Part shown: positions 9,430 through 17,503 of the stretch, piece after piece
Layout of the letters: each line of letters begins with the position of its first letter
Numbering within the stretch: position 1 is the first letter of the stretch
Source of the DNA: Minisyncoccota bacterium
Lineage (GTDB): Bacteria; Patescibacteriota; Minisyncoccia; Phycocordibacterales; CAIJYI01
NCBI GenBank assembly: GCA_023229825.1
Contig: JALNYN010000006.1
Coordinates: forward strand, 1-64,000
DNA length: 64,000 bases
Direction of reading: 5' to 3'
Notes under the pieces: model-generated
Seen by the model: the letters and a program-made list of their open reading frames with translations, nothing else
Told to the model about the DNA's origin: nothing
Database searches by the model: none
Program-made: the position numbers and the translations under genes

Positions 9430-9540
9430 TTATTGGAACCAAGGCGCGCCTGCATCCATAACGGTCACAACTAAAGCGAGCAATGCCGCGTTATCTCTTA
9501 CTTTTTTGTTGGTCAAAACTTCTTTTATGATCTTGTCCAT
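9430..9540 (-). CDS. Possible 36-residue hydrophobic peptide
   Basis: A short frame from ATG 9540 to TAA 9430 encodes a peptide with a charged start (MDKIIKEVLTNKK) and a hydrophobic tail ending PWFQ. It sits about 40 bases downstream of a good promoter (9587-9615) and is the first frame on the kinase transcript. There is no Shine-Dalgarno sequence, so it could also be just part of the leader. Unrecognised; reported because its position and codon use are plausible. Confidence 0.3.
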   Translation of the reverse strand: MDKIIKEVLTNKKVRDNAALLALVVTVMDAGAPWFQ

Positions 9541-9586
9541 ATGTTTTGAATTAATGCTAATAAATTCCACCGACCTTTAGTCTTTC

Positions 9587-9615
9587 ATTATATCAAAATA
9601 TCGCAGACTATTCAA
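9587..9615 (-). promoter_or_regulatory. Promoter for kinase-isoprenoid operon
   Basis: On the minus strand: TTGAAT, 17-base spacer, TATAAT. It lies over the end of the response regulator gene, so the kinase, synthase and idi can be transcribed apart from the regulator. Confidence 0.65.
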
Positions 9616-10273
9616 TTTTGTAACCAAAACCGGCCATGGTGTGAATGGCATCGCTTTTTTTGCATCGCGAAAGTTTCCTTCGCAATGACGCGATGTGGAC
9701 TTCTACGGTGTTGGTAAACGGATCGGCATTTACATCCCAGACATGTTCCAAGATCGCAGTTCTTGAAACAAACTGCCCGCGATTCCGCAGTAAAAATTCA
9801 AGCAGAACGGACTCTTTAAGAGTCAGTAATATCTTCTTCCTTCCGCACTTCACTGTTCGACCGCCCGTGTCGCAGAGCATATCACCGAGCTCAAAAACAG
9901 ACGGCTCGATCCTGGTGGGACGGCGCAAGATCGCTTTTATACGAGCCAAAAGTTCTGCAAAAGAAAACGGTTTCGTCATATAATCATCAGCCCCGGCCCG
10001 CAGGAGATCGACCTTGGTATCTATTTCTGAACGGACCGACAACATGAGTATGGGTACATCCCTCCCCTTTGCTCGGAGTTCGACGCATATTTCTCGTCCG
10101 CTTTTGTGAGGCAGGTTGTTGTCCAAAATGAGAAGATCATAATCATTGGACAGGGCCTTCCATATCCCTATTTTTCCATCATCCGAGATATCCACGGAAA
10201 AACCTTCATCCGACAGAGATGTTTGTAAAAAATCCAGTATACTCTTGTCGTCCTCCACTATTAATATATTCAT
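9608..10273 (-). CDS. OmpR/PhoB-family response regulator
   Basis: About 221 residues from the ATG of MNILIVEDD (10273), chosen because that is the normal start of a receiver domain; the frame extends 8 codons further. The receiver domain (1-120) has the acidic pair EDD, phospho-acceptor Asp in LLILDNNLP, the Ser of MLSVRS in place of the usual Thr/Ser, and the Lys of MTKPF. A winged-helix DNA-binding domain follows, ending in the typical GFGYKIE. It presumably pairs with the kinase encoded directly downstream. An extended -10 (TGCTATTCT) lies near 10310. Confidence 0.93.
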   Translation of the reverse strand: MNILIVEDDKSILDFLQTSLSDEGFSVDISDDGKIGIWKALSNDYDLLILDNNLPHKSGREICVELRAKGRDVPILMLSVRSEIDTKVDLLRAGADDYMTKPFSFAELLARIKAILRRPTRIEPSVFELGDMLCDTGGRTVKCGRKKILLTLKESVLLEFLLRNRGQFVSRTAILEHVWDVNADPFTNTVEVHIASLRRKLSRCKKSDAIHTMAGFGYKIE

Positions 10274-10360
10274 GGGAAACCGGATATATGACAGCACTTT
10301 ATGGTAATTCTAGAATAGCATAAATGGCGCAATAATGCATGGGTGGCAAGAAAAACGGCT

Positions 10361-10645
10361 TTATCGCCGGACCCGCGAGCCCTTGTGTTTTGGTTCTATT
10401 TTGTAATTTTTTTGCAGATAAAGCAGATCGTCCGTGAGTCCAAGCAGCAGGCGTTCGCCATTTTTTTGTTGCGGCGTCATTTGACGAAAAAGATCCAAAA
10501 CGGTCGCGAGCGTTTGGAAATAATCGTCGGACAGAACGTGGAATTCGAGGCTTTTGGCGCGGCGAAGATCGACATCGTTCGCAACGAAACGAACGTCATG
10601 CAGAAACGGAGATATTACAAAATCAGAGCAAGCGATACGATACAT
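10361..10645 (-). CDS. Hypothetical protein downstream of radC
   Basis: A 94-residue protein starting MYRIACSDF, 12 bases after the radC stop and on the same strand, so it is probably cotranscribed. The first half is of mixed secondary structure and the second half is helical with a Leu-rich stretch (GERLLLGLTDDLLYLQ). I do not recognise the family. A 347-residue plus-strand frame covering this gene and radC is a shadow. Confidence 0.6.
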   Translation of the reverse strand: MYRIACSDFVISPFLHDVRFVANDVDLRRAKSLEFHVLSDDYFQTLATVLDLFRQMTPQQKNGERLLLGLTDDLLYLQKNYKIEPKHKGSRVRR

Positions 10646-10657
10646 ATCTGTTGTTTG

Positions 10658-11404
10658 CTAATCGCGATGAGACGCGATGCTTCCGAAACCGGTTTTGGTA
10701 ATAACGAGATGATCAAGCAGATCGATCCCGAGAATTTTTCCCGCACTACAGAGCTGTTTGGTGATAGCCCGATCTTCCTTGGTGGGCGTTTTGTCGCCGG
10801 AGGGATGATTGTGTGCGATAATGACCGCCACGGCATGATGTTCCACCGCCGGACGAAACACCTCTCTCGGATGAACGATATTGGCGGTCAAACTGCCGAT
10901 CGATATGGTTTCTTCGTGAATGACGCGATAGCGGCTGTTGAGATAAATGCCGCGAAGGTGTTCTTTTTGCAGTTCTCCCATGTCTTTCAGATATTCGTAA
11001 GCTTGTTTGGAGGTTCTTATGATGGCCGTTTTTCCGTTGGCTTGTTTGAAAAATCTTCGTCCAAGTTCCAACGATGCGATGATCTGGCACGCTTTCGACG
11101 CCGGAATGTTCATTTCCCTTTCCAATTTTCTTGGATCGGTATGGTTGACGATGGCGTTCTTTCCATACTCTTCAAACAACCGCGACGCCATGGACATTAC
11201 TTCTTCTTTTTTTGTTCCAACGCCGAGGATCACCGCCATAAGTTCCACTTCCGAAAGAACGGACGGTCCGCTCTGCATCATCTTTTCGCGAGGCTTCGCT
11301 TCCGAAGGAAGGTCTTTTACGCGAAGTACGTATTCTTTAGCATCCGAGTCGAGAAAAAGATCATTGTCCCGAAGGACGTATGGTGAAGCGAGCAAAGTTT
11401 TCAT
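10658..11404 (-). CDS. radC: RadC/JAB-domain protein
   Basis: A 248-residue protein of the RadC family. An N-terminal helix-hairpin-helix-like part contains the family phrase SEVELMAVILGVGTK, and the C-terminal JAB/MPN+ metal site is intact (HAVAVIIAHNHPSGDKTPT, with Asp further on). The family was named for a DNA repair phenotype that is now disputed; a role in DNA recombination or as a metal hydrolase is unproven. I place the start at ATG 11404, six bases after a TACAAT box, which predicts a leaderless mRNA; two codons upstream a GTG is possible but overlaps the promoter spacing. Confidence 0.93.
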   Translation of the reverse strand: MKTLLASPYVLRDNDLFLDSDAKEYVLRVKDLPSEAKPREKMMQSGPSVLSEVELMAVILGVGTKKEEVMSMASRLFEEYGKNAIVNHTDPRKLEREMNIPASKACQIIASLELGRRFFKQANGKTAIIRTSKQAYEYLKDMGELQKEHLRGIYLNSRYRVIHEETISIGSLTANIVHPREVFRPAVEHHAVAVIIAHNHPSGDKTPTKEDRAITKQLCSAGKILGIDLLDHLVITKTGFGSIASHRD

Positions 11405-11410
11405 AAACAC

Positions 11411-11438
11411 ATTGTATCAAGCAAGCGAAACTTGTCAA
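11411..11438 (-). promoter_or_regulatory. radC promoter, leaderless type
   Basis: Minus strand TTGACA, 16-base spacer, TACAAT, then six bases and the radC ATG. No room remains for a ribosome binding site. Confidence 0.7.
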
Positions 11439-11470
11439 AAATTATGCCGGTGGAGAACAACGGCAACGTA

Positions 11471-11672
11471 GATCCCGGATCGTTGCCCGGGATGACGAAC
11501 TATTATCCTGTTTCAATTTTATAGTCTCCGTCGGTTGGATTAAACCTCCACCTCAGGCGGTGGTTTCAGCATTACATAACTCTGTCACCCCGTCGTCATA
11601 CCGGACAGGGATCCGGTATCCACGTCGTCGTGCGGGTAAACGTGGATTCCGGCTCGCTGGCCGGAATGACGA
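11471..11672. repeat. GTCATxCC hairpin repeats (one half copy, one full copy)
   Basis: A half copy (GATCCCGGATCGTTGCCCGGGATGACGA) at 11471-11498 and a full copy at 11594-11672 that begins GTCATACCGGAC and ends GGCCGGAATGACGA. The arms are complementary, and the centre carries GGATCCGGTATCCACGT and ACGTGGATTCC in inverted order. The remaining DNA between radC and the MFS gene shows no further coding signal. Confidence 0.85.
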
Positions 11673-11705
11673 ATCGGTGTATATTTGTTTTTCGGATCTG
11701 ACAAC

Positions 11706-12947
11706 TCATTGTGTACTCTTCAGTGCACAGTGGATGAATTTCTCTAAATTAATTTCAGACTGTTCCTTCTGTGGCGAGCTTCCCGTACCCATAAAAAACC
11801 ACATAAAAACAGCGAGAGCGGCTGATGCCGTGAGTGCAGCAAAAGCAAAAGCGTAAGCGGGATCAAAGACCCATAATGCACCGGCGATCACCGAGGCGGG
11901 AAGATACATTAAACCGGTGACAAAATTGTACATTCCGATGGCTGTGGCCCGGCGGTCTTTTTCCATGTCGGAAATAAACGCCTTGCTCTGCGCTTCATCA
12001 ATACTGTAAAAAATACCGAACAGCAAAAAGAGAACGATCACTTGCCATTTCTCCGAAGCAAAAACGAAGCCGAGAGACATGCTGATATACGCGAGATACC
12101 CGATCATTATGATATACTTTCGCCCGATCACATCGCCGAGCTTGCCGACTGGCGCCGATACCAGCACGAAAGAAATATTGAAAAGCGCGTAAAGAAGAAC
12201 GACATCTTTAATGGTAAAGCCGATATCATACGCCTTCAAAAGAAGAAATCCAAAACTGAAATACGCCAGAGAAAAAATACTCGCGGGAATAAGATACGTT
12301 TTAAATTTTTCACCCAAAGCCCCCCATGCTTTTCCAATGTCTTCTCTTTCGTGCGGAATTCCCGGACGATCTTTGGTCAGAGAAAGAACAAGAACGGAAA
12401 GTGCCGCCGCGATTATGGCAAAGATAAAAATAGTGCGGAACGTACCCGTGCTTGTTCCGAAACGAGCAAGTAAAAAATAGGCAATGAGCGGACCAACGAC
12501 CGCACCCGATTTGTCCATCGCTTTGTGCACGCCAAAAGCATATCCCCTATTCCTTTCTTCCGCGACATCCGCAAGCCATGCATCCCGGGGAGGACCGCGA
12601 AAACTTTTTCCCAAACGTTCAATGATGCGGAACGAGGCGAGCAGAGCAACGGAACTCCCGATCAAAAGCATTACTTTCGACAGCGTTGAAAAACCGTAAC
12701 CGGCGAGAGTAAGCCGTTTCCTTTTTCCGGACCGATCCGATAGCCATCCGGAAAGGTAATCCAATGAAGACGCACAAAAGTCTGAAACGCCTTCTATCAT
12801 GCCAAGGATCCCGGCTGAAGCGCCGACGACCACCGTAAAAAATATGGAAAATACGGAAAAGATCGCCTCGGAACTGACATCCGTCAAAAAACTGACCAAC
12901 CCGAGCCGAAGCACATCCGGATGCACATCTAAAAATCTTTTTTTCAT
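11706..12947 (-). CDS. Major facilitator superfamily transporter
   Basis: About 413 residues with twelve predicted membrane helices. MFS signatures are visible: the loop 2-3 motif (DYLSGWLSDRSGKRK) and its pseudo-repeat in the second half (GKLGDVIGRKY). The segment RLGKSFRGPPRDAWLAD resembles a group of bacterial MFS exporters annotated for metals or drugs; the substrate cannot be inferred. Start taken as MKKRFLD (12947), four bases after the stop of the upstream gene, so it is the last gene of a three-gene operon with 12952-14712 and 14719-14970. Confidence 0.88.
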   Translation of the reverse strand: MKKRFLDVHPDVLRLGLVSFLTDVSSEAIFSVFSIFFTVVVGASAGILGMIEGVSDFCASSLDYLSGWLSDRSGKRKRLTLAGYGFSTLSKVMLLIGSSVALLASFRIIERLGKSFRGPPRDAWLADVAEERNRGYAFGVHKAMDKSGAVVGPLIAYFLLARFGTSTGTFRTIFIFAIIAAALSVLVLSLTKDRPGIPHEREDIGKAWGALGEKFKTYLIPASIFSLAYFSFGFLLLKAYDIGFTIKDVVLLYALFNISFVLVSAPVGKLGDVIGRKYIIMIGYLAYISMSLGFVFASEKWQVIVLFLLFGIFYSIDEAQSKAFISDMEKDRRATAIGMYNFVTGLMYLPASVIAGALWVFDPAYAFAFAALTASAALAVFMWFFMGTGSSPQKEQSEINLEKFIHCALKSTQ

Positions 12948-12951
12948 AGTA

Positions 12952-14712
12952 TTATTCTTTTTCAATTTTCTTTTCTCTGAATTCTTTTCTGCTCAACCCT
13001 TCTATCGTGTCAGGAAGCGCAGTTCCAAGTTTTGATGAGTATTCTTTTGCAACGGCAAGCAACAGGTCTGAACTTTTATCCGGAGAATCCTCCACGCTTC
13101 TCATTAATGACCACGCTCCTCCGGCGACCTCCACCCGAGCATCCCCGCGATCGTTGGCTTCTCTGACAATACGCCGAGAATCCGCATCGGAGGGCGAATA
13201 CCACCCGCCCTCAATAAAAACAAACCCGTCTTTCGTTTTATAATTTTTCACGCACAATCCGGAAAGCTTTCCCGCCATTTTAACTAAAATCGAATCGTTC
13301 ACCAAAACGACCGCGTCGTTCGCAAGCGATTCGACGAGCAGCGGCTCCGCTTCGGGGCAAAGATACCATCCGGTATGTCCCGGCTTGATCGTTTGTTCAA
13401 AAGAAGAAACAACGGGTCGAAGCGCAACCCTCGTTTCCGGAGGTAATTCTGAAAAAGGGATCATGGACAAAAGCATCCCGATATGGAAACGATGCTTTTC
13501 GATATTTTTTACCGCAATGCCGATAAGCTCCGAAACGATCGGAAGATGCACGGTTTGCGAAACATCTATCGGGCGCAGCGGGGCGAGTTTCTCACTGATA
13601 GCCGTCGATGATCGAAAGAGCTGTTTCAAAATTTTGGCGTGCCATGGCTCCATTTCTGTTCGCAGTCGTTCAAGAAATTTTTCGCGATCACCCTCGGGGA
13701 TATCCAAAAGCAGGTCCCCGAGAAAATCTAAATTCCCGAACAAGCGTTCTTTCTCGTTATCGGAAATGATCTCCATCCGTTCGTCTCCTTTTTCTGAAAT
13801 GGAAATTTCCCTCGTTTCCTCGATAAGTTTTTCGGCTGTTTTTTCAAACTCGGGATGTGCTGACAAAAAAATGGTCAGTCCTTTTTTTAGCAAAACACCT
13901 TGTCCTCGCGCGAGGATCTCGGGAAGCAGATGCTCTATCGTGACCAGAAGATCGGACACGGATGACACCTCCTTTTCCAAAAGTGAAGAATTTTCTTCCG
14001 CCTCTCTCCCCGCTTTCGCGCGGTCGATCGACCCGGAAAGCGCGGCAAACATGTCATCGATAAAAAACGTTCCCCTCCACGAGCGGTCGGAAGACAAGGC
14101 ATCGGACATCATTCTCGAAACCGATTCAACATCATCCGAAAAGGACATGATCTCGATCTCTTTCGGTCCGAATTTTTTTCCCAAAAAACATTCTCTGAGG
14201 ATCGACGGAATAACTTCGGTAAGTTCCGAATGCTCGCGGAACACATTGCAAAGGCCCGTTGACAGAGACGCTTGGTCAAAGGAGTCGGGTCTCTGATATG
14301 ACCTGATAAACCTCGGGAGGATATCCGCAAAAAACCTCGCCTCCTCGTCTGTCGGACGGACTCTTGATAGCGCGTTCTTTAATAAAATGAAAAAGTTGTT
14401 CGCATATTTGACTGAGACCTCCTCGTTTTCATTTTTTGAAAAGGCATCCAGATATTCAAGAAATGAAGAAAAGGAGAGATCGTATGATGCATTTTGAAAC
14501 GCCAAATACAGTTCATGAAATTCTTCGCCTGACGCCGTTTCGAGTGCGGCGGCTGAGATACCCGCCGATTCGGTTTTTTTTGCTCCGCTGAGCCCGCTCA
14601 ATGCCAGCGAAGGATCGGACTCGGCCTGTCCTCGGAGCGCGGCGATCCTTCTCTCTATCTTCCCTTCCAACCGTCGGCGGATCTCATCTAGATCTTGATT
14701 AATTTCCTCCAT
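12952..14712 (-). CDS. Hypothetical large helical cytoplasmic protein
   Basis: A 586-residue protein without membrane segments or signal peptide. The N-terminus is a charged coiled coil (residues 1-30); the rest is helical and acidic until a more beta-like part at about 440-540 (HTGWYLCPEAEPLL, GFVFIEGGWYSPS). I do not recognise a family. It is the middle gene of an operon: six bases after the 83-residue gene and four bases before the MFS transporter, which suggests a linked but unknown role. Confidence 0.7.
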   Translation of the reverse strand: MEEINQDLDEIRRRLEGKIERRIAALRGQAESDPSLALSGLSGAKKTESAGISAAALETASGEEFHELYLAFQNASYDLSFSSFLEYLDAFSKNENEEVSVKYANNFFILLKNALSRVRPTDEEARFFADILPRFIRSYQRPDSFDQASLSTGLCNVFREHSELTEVIPSILRECFLGKKFGPKEIEIMSFSDDVESVSRMMSDALSSDRSWRGTFFIDDMFAALSGSIDRAKAGREAEENSSLLEKEVSSVSDLLVTIEHLLPEILARGQGVLLKKGLTIFLSAHPEFEKTAEKLIEETREISISEKGDERMEIISDNEKERLFGNLDFLGDLLLDIPEGDREKFLERLRTEMEPWHAKILKQLFRSSTAISEKLAPLRPIDVSQTVHLPIVSELIGIAVKNIEKHRFHIGMLLSMIPFSELPPETRVALRPVVSSFEQTIKPGHTGWYLCPEAEPLLVESLANDAVVLVNDSILVKMAGKLSGLCVKNYKTKDGFVFIEGGWYSPSDADSRRIVREANDRGDARVEVAGGAWSLMRSVEDSPDKSSDLLLAVAKEYSSKLGTALPDTIEGLSRKEFREKKIEKE

Positions 14713-14718
14713 AAAGTT

Positions 14719-14970
14719 TCAGTTATTCTCAGTTTTGCAAAGAGCTTGTAAATCCAGACGAAGAAGCGGATCGGAAAGAAATTCATATTTCCGCATAATT
14801 TTCTCGATCGCGTGAAAAACATCTTCTTCTTTCAAAGATAGATCAAGCAGAAATTCAACATCACCCGCGATATCGGAAACCGACTTCTCATCAAGTTCTT
14901 TATTCTCCAGTTTATCCAAAAGTGAAAGTGACACCGCTTTTTTCACCGCATTGGTAAGTGGCGTGTTCAT
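14719..14970 (-). CDS. Small helical hypothetical protein, first gene of MFS operon
   Basis: An 83-residue acidic, fully helical protein (MNTPLTNAVKKAVSL start). The -10 box TATAAT at 14979-14984 lies eight bases before the ATG and no Shine-Dalgarno sequence fits between them, so the mRNA is predicted to be leaderless. Its stop is six bases before the next gene. Unrecognised. Confidence 0.65.
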   Translation of the reverse strand: MNTPLTNAVKKAVSLSLLDKLENKELDEKSVSDIAGDVEFLLDLSLKEEDVFHAIEKIMRKYEFLSDPLLRLDLQALCKTENN

Positions 14971-15027
14971 ATCTGGATATTATAAGATACCGCGCAAAAA
15001 AAGACTACACCGAAGAAGTGAGCGGTC

Positions 15028-15096
15028 CGTCATTCCGGACCGGGATCCATGTCGGTAACGGTACAAGTGGATTCTGAATCCAGTTCAGGATGACGA
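15028..15096. repeat. GTCATxCC hairpin repeat
   Basis: Begins CGTCATTCCGGACCGGGATCC and ends CAGTTCAGGATGACGA, with the usual inner inverted pair around GTGGATTC. Copy of the family seen at 11594, 15488, 23382, 41626 and elsewhere. Confidence 0.85.
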
Positions 15097-15114
15097 AAAA
15101 CAAAGCCAGAAATA

Positions 15115-15441
15115 TTAATCCACTATAACCACCGCTGTGCCATAACAGAGGACTTCCGTTACTCCTCCCATGATATCATTGGCATCATAACGTACGCCGA
15201 TAATGGCGTTCGCGCCCTTGGTTTCGGCGTTTTTGATCATGAGGTCAAACGAATCCTCTCTCGTCTTTTCGCATAAACTGGTAAACAAGGTGATGTTTCC
15301 TCCCACCAGAGTTTGGAGCGATCCGCCGATCGACCCGAAAATAGATCGGGAACGCACCGTAATACCGCGAACCAAACCGAGGTTCTTGGTAATCTTCTTT
15401 CCCGGGAGTTCAAAAGCCGTGGTGATATTTTCGTGGTTCAT
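15115..15441 (-). CDS. YbjQ/UPF0145 family protein
   Basis: A 108-residue protein matching the YbjQ family in length and in landmarks: the start TTAFELPGKKITKNLGLVRG, a Gly-rich centre (FGSIGGSLQTLVGG), and the conserved AETKGANAIIGVRYD. The family forms a pentameric beta/alpha assembly whose function is not known. It stands alone between two hairpin repeats. Confidence 0.9.
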   Translation of the reverse strand: MNHENITTAFELPGKKITKNLGLVRGITVRSRSIFGSIGGSLQTLVGGNITLFTSLCEKTREDSFDLMIKNAETKGANAIIGVRYDANDIMGGVTEVLCYGTAVVIVD

Positions 15442-15487
15442 GTTTTCAAAAATTATGTTTTAATATATAAATAATAGGACTCTTTCT

Positions 15488-15593
15488 GTCATCCCGGACC
15501 GCGCCGTGCCATGCGTAGCCTTGGCGAAGGATGGATCTCGGGATCCACGTCGTTAACGGTACATGTGGATTCTGAATCCAGTTCAGAATGACG
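15488..15593. repeat. GTCATxCC hairpin repeat with inserted GTAGCC...GGCGAAGGA palindrome
   Basis: Outer arms GTCATCCCGGACC and TTCAGAATGACGG. A second element, GCGTAGCCTTGGCGAAGGA, is nested inside the left arm; the same nested motif appears alone at 35687-35710, 39199-39226 and 42087-42111. Confidence 0.8.
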
Positions 15594-15601
15594 GTAATAG
15601 T

Positions 15602-16333
15602 TTAAGCTCCGCTTTTTTCCGCGTGCTCGTTCCATTTCTCTCTTTGCGTTTCGATATCGCCGGGCATAAAACTTTCGGAACTGGCATTGCCGGTTTTTGG
15701 GCGGGAAATATACAGGCGGCGCTCTTTGGTATCGAGAAGGACAAGCTCGGTATTGTGACTGAGACTGTCGGTGGGAAGTTTCGGTCCGGTAATAACAACA
15801 GGGTCAAAACCGAAAACATTTGAAACTTCGTTTTTCAAGAGATCGATCGAATCGACATACCGATTTTCATATCGTGCAAATCCGCTGTTGTACTCACCGC
15901 CGACGATAACGATGTCGACAGAACCCGGAACACAACCTTCTTTGAGATCCTCCAACCGCGTATGCAGATCGGAAATGAATTTTTTATGCAATGCTTCCCC
16001 CGGCAAAACAAGACCCGGAAATTGGTGGCTCAGGAAAGAAATATTTTCATCGGTCCATTTATCTTTTCCCACACCGGCTACCCCGGTACACATAATATAC
16101 CCTTCGGAAACTTTATTGTCAGTGCTTAATGGAGAAATGGAAAAGCTGTCTTTATAGTCCACGTTTTTGACTTCCCAACTCTTCTCCGCTTCTGATATCA
16201 TTTGTTTAATGTCGGCGGACCGCATCGACGTCTCATCATCATATCCTTCCACACAAGCCATGATCGGGCGCTCGCCGTTTGTGAGGTGTTCCGAATGAAT
16301 CGTGCTTATTTCTTTCTGCGGCTCTGGTTCCAT
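15602..16333 (-). CDS. Hypothetical soluble protein
   Basis: About 243 residues from the ATG of MEPEPQKE (16333), chosen because TATAAT at 16341-16346 ends seven bases before it; a further upstream ATG overlaps the -10 box itself. The protein has no signal or membrane segment. The second half contains regular beta-alpha alternation (GSVDIVIVGGEYNSG, ELVLLDTKERRLYISRP). The sense of an enzyme-like fold resembling CheD-type deamidases is only an impression and should not be transferred. Unrecognised. Confidence 0.6.
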   Translation of the reverse strand: MEPEPQKEISTIHSEHLTNGERPIMACVEGYDDETSMRSADIKQMISEAEKSWEVKNVDYKDSFSISPLSTDNKVSEGYIMCTGVAGVGKDKWTDENISFLSHQFPGLVLPGEALHKKFISDLHTRLEDLKEGCVPGSVDIVIVGGEYNSGFARYENRYVDSIDLLKNEVSNVFGFDPVVITGPKLPTDSLSHNTELVLLDTKERRLYISRPKTGNASSESFMPGDIETQREKWNEHAEKSGA

Positions 16334-16395
16334 GCTGTTCATTATACTATGTTCGAAGAAATACTGAAATTGACCAAATATCTCATACGATTATT

Positions 16396-17328
16396 TTACA
16401 TCGGCTTTGGATCGGCATTTTCGCCAGAATAGGCTTTTTCCAGAGTTTCGATATCGAATTTTTTCATTTCTAAGAATGCTTTGGTCACGCGCTCAACTTG
16501 ATCGGGGGTACCTTCGCGCATCATCTCGCCCAAGCGGTTCGGAGAGATCTGCCATGAGACGCCATAAACATCTTTCAACCATCCGCACTGCTCAGCTTTC
16601 GGATCGGCTGATAATTTTTTCCAGTAGCGATCGATCTCGTCCTGACTATCGCAATTGACCATGAGAGAAACTGCCTCATTGAAACCGAAGCCGTGCGGAA
16701 GCGCGCTATCCATTGCAGTGAACCACTGCCCTTCCAGCATAAAATCGGTGAACATGACCGTCCCTTCCGCTTCAGGTTCAGATCCTGCGGGGTACGTCGC
16801 GAGAGTGCCGCGTTTTGTGTTCTCGAAAACCGAAAGATAAAAATCGGTCGCTTCCTTCGCTTTTCCGCTTACATCGCCGGTGAACATGAGCGAGGGAATA
16901 ATAGGCGGACGTTCTTCCCCTGCTGGATCAGTGAGAATGAGCTGCCAGGAAAGCCCATATTTATCTTCCGTCCATCCGTAGTGTTTGCTGAACGGATAAG
17001 CATCGAGCGGCATGAGGACCTTTCCGCCGTCCGAAAGTTTTTTCCATATTTCATCAAGCTGAGACTTCGCATTCTTATCTCGCGACGGATCAAAATTCAC
17101 CATAAAAGAGATCGACGGATTGAATTTAAAATACGGTCCGGCGCTGATCGACATGAAAGAATAGCCCATAATTTCGAAATTCACGACCTCAGCATCACCG
17201 GACGGAGTATCGTGGAGCACCGATGTGTGCGTGATCTTTGAATTCGGAAATATCGAAGTATAAAATTGTGCAGCCTCCTTCGCCTCTTTATCGTACCAAA
17301 GATGCGGTATTATTTTTTGATTTTTCAT
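16396..17328 (-). CDS. Double-domain VOC/PhnB-like protein
   Basis: A 310-residue protein made of two similar halves (about 1-140 and 146-290). Each half has the PhnB-like opening (IIPHLWYDKEAKEAAQFY; IIPSLMFTGDVSGKAKEAT) and the closing phrase with GW..D.YG.SWQ (HYGWTEDKYGLSWQ; CGWLKDVYGVSWQI). The family belongs to the vicinal oxygen chelate fold; members are annotated 3-demethylubiquinone methyltransferase-like but their real reactions are mostly unknown. A TATAAT box ends eight bases before the ATG, so a leaderless start is predicted. Confidence 0.85.
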   Translation of the reverse strand: MKNQKIIPHLWYDKEAKEAAQFYTSIFPNSKITHTSVLHDTPSGDAEVVNFEIMGYSFMSISAGPYFKFNPSISFMVNFDPSRDKNAKSQLDEIWKKLSDGGKVLMPLDAYPFSKHYGWTEDKYGLSWQLILTDPAGEERPPIIPSLMFTGDVSGKAKEATDFYLSVFENTKRGTLATYPAGSEPEAEGTVMFTDFMLEGQWFTAMDSALPHGFGFNEAVSLMVNCDSQDEIDRYWKKLSADPKAEQCGWLKDVYGVSWQISPNRLGEMMREGTPDQVERVTKAFLEMKKFDIETLEKAYSGENADPKPM

Positions 17329-17503
17329 AGCGCTTGATTATATCTCCCTTGAATTAAGTTTTTATAAAGACGCAGATCTTTCTCACTCCGTCCGCCAGCT
17401 GGCGGATTGATCCGGAGTCGGCACGCCGAAACACGAGACAAGGCGCTCGGCTTTTTGCGAGCGGAATCTATCCCGAATTCCACGATCAATTGAAAATTCG
17501 GAA

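Noticed and set aside
10343..11386. 347-codon plus-strand open frame
   Set aside because: It lies antisense to radC and its downstream gene, has Arg/Phe-rich shadow composition and no ribosome site; RadC motifs on the other strand are decisive.
13385..14296. 303-codon plus-strand frame
   Set aside because: Ser/Arg-rich shadow of the 586-residue minus-strand gene that sits in a tight operon.
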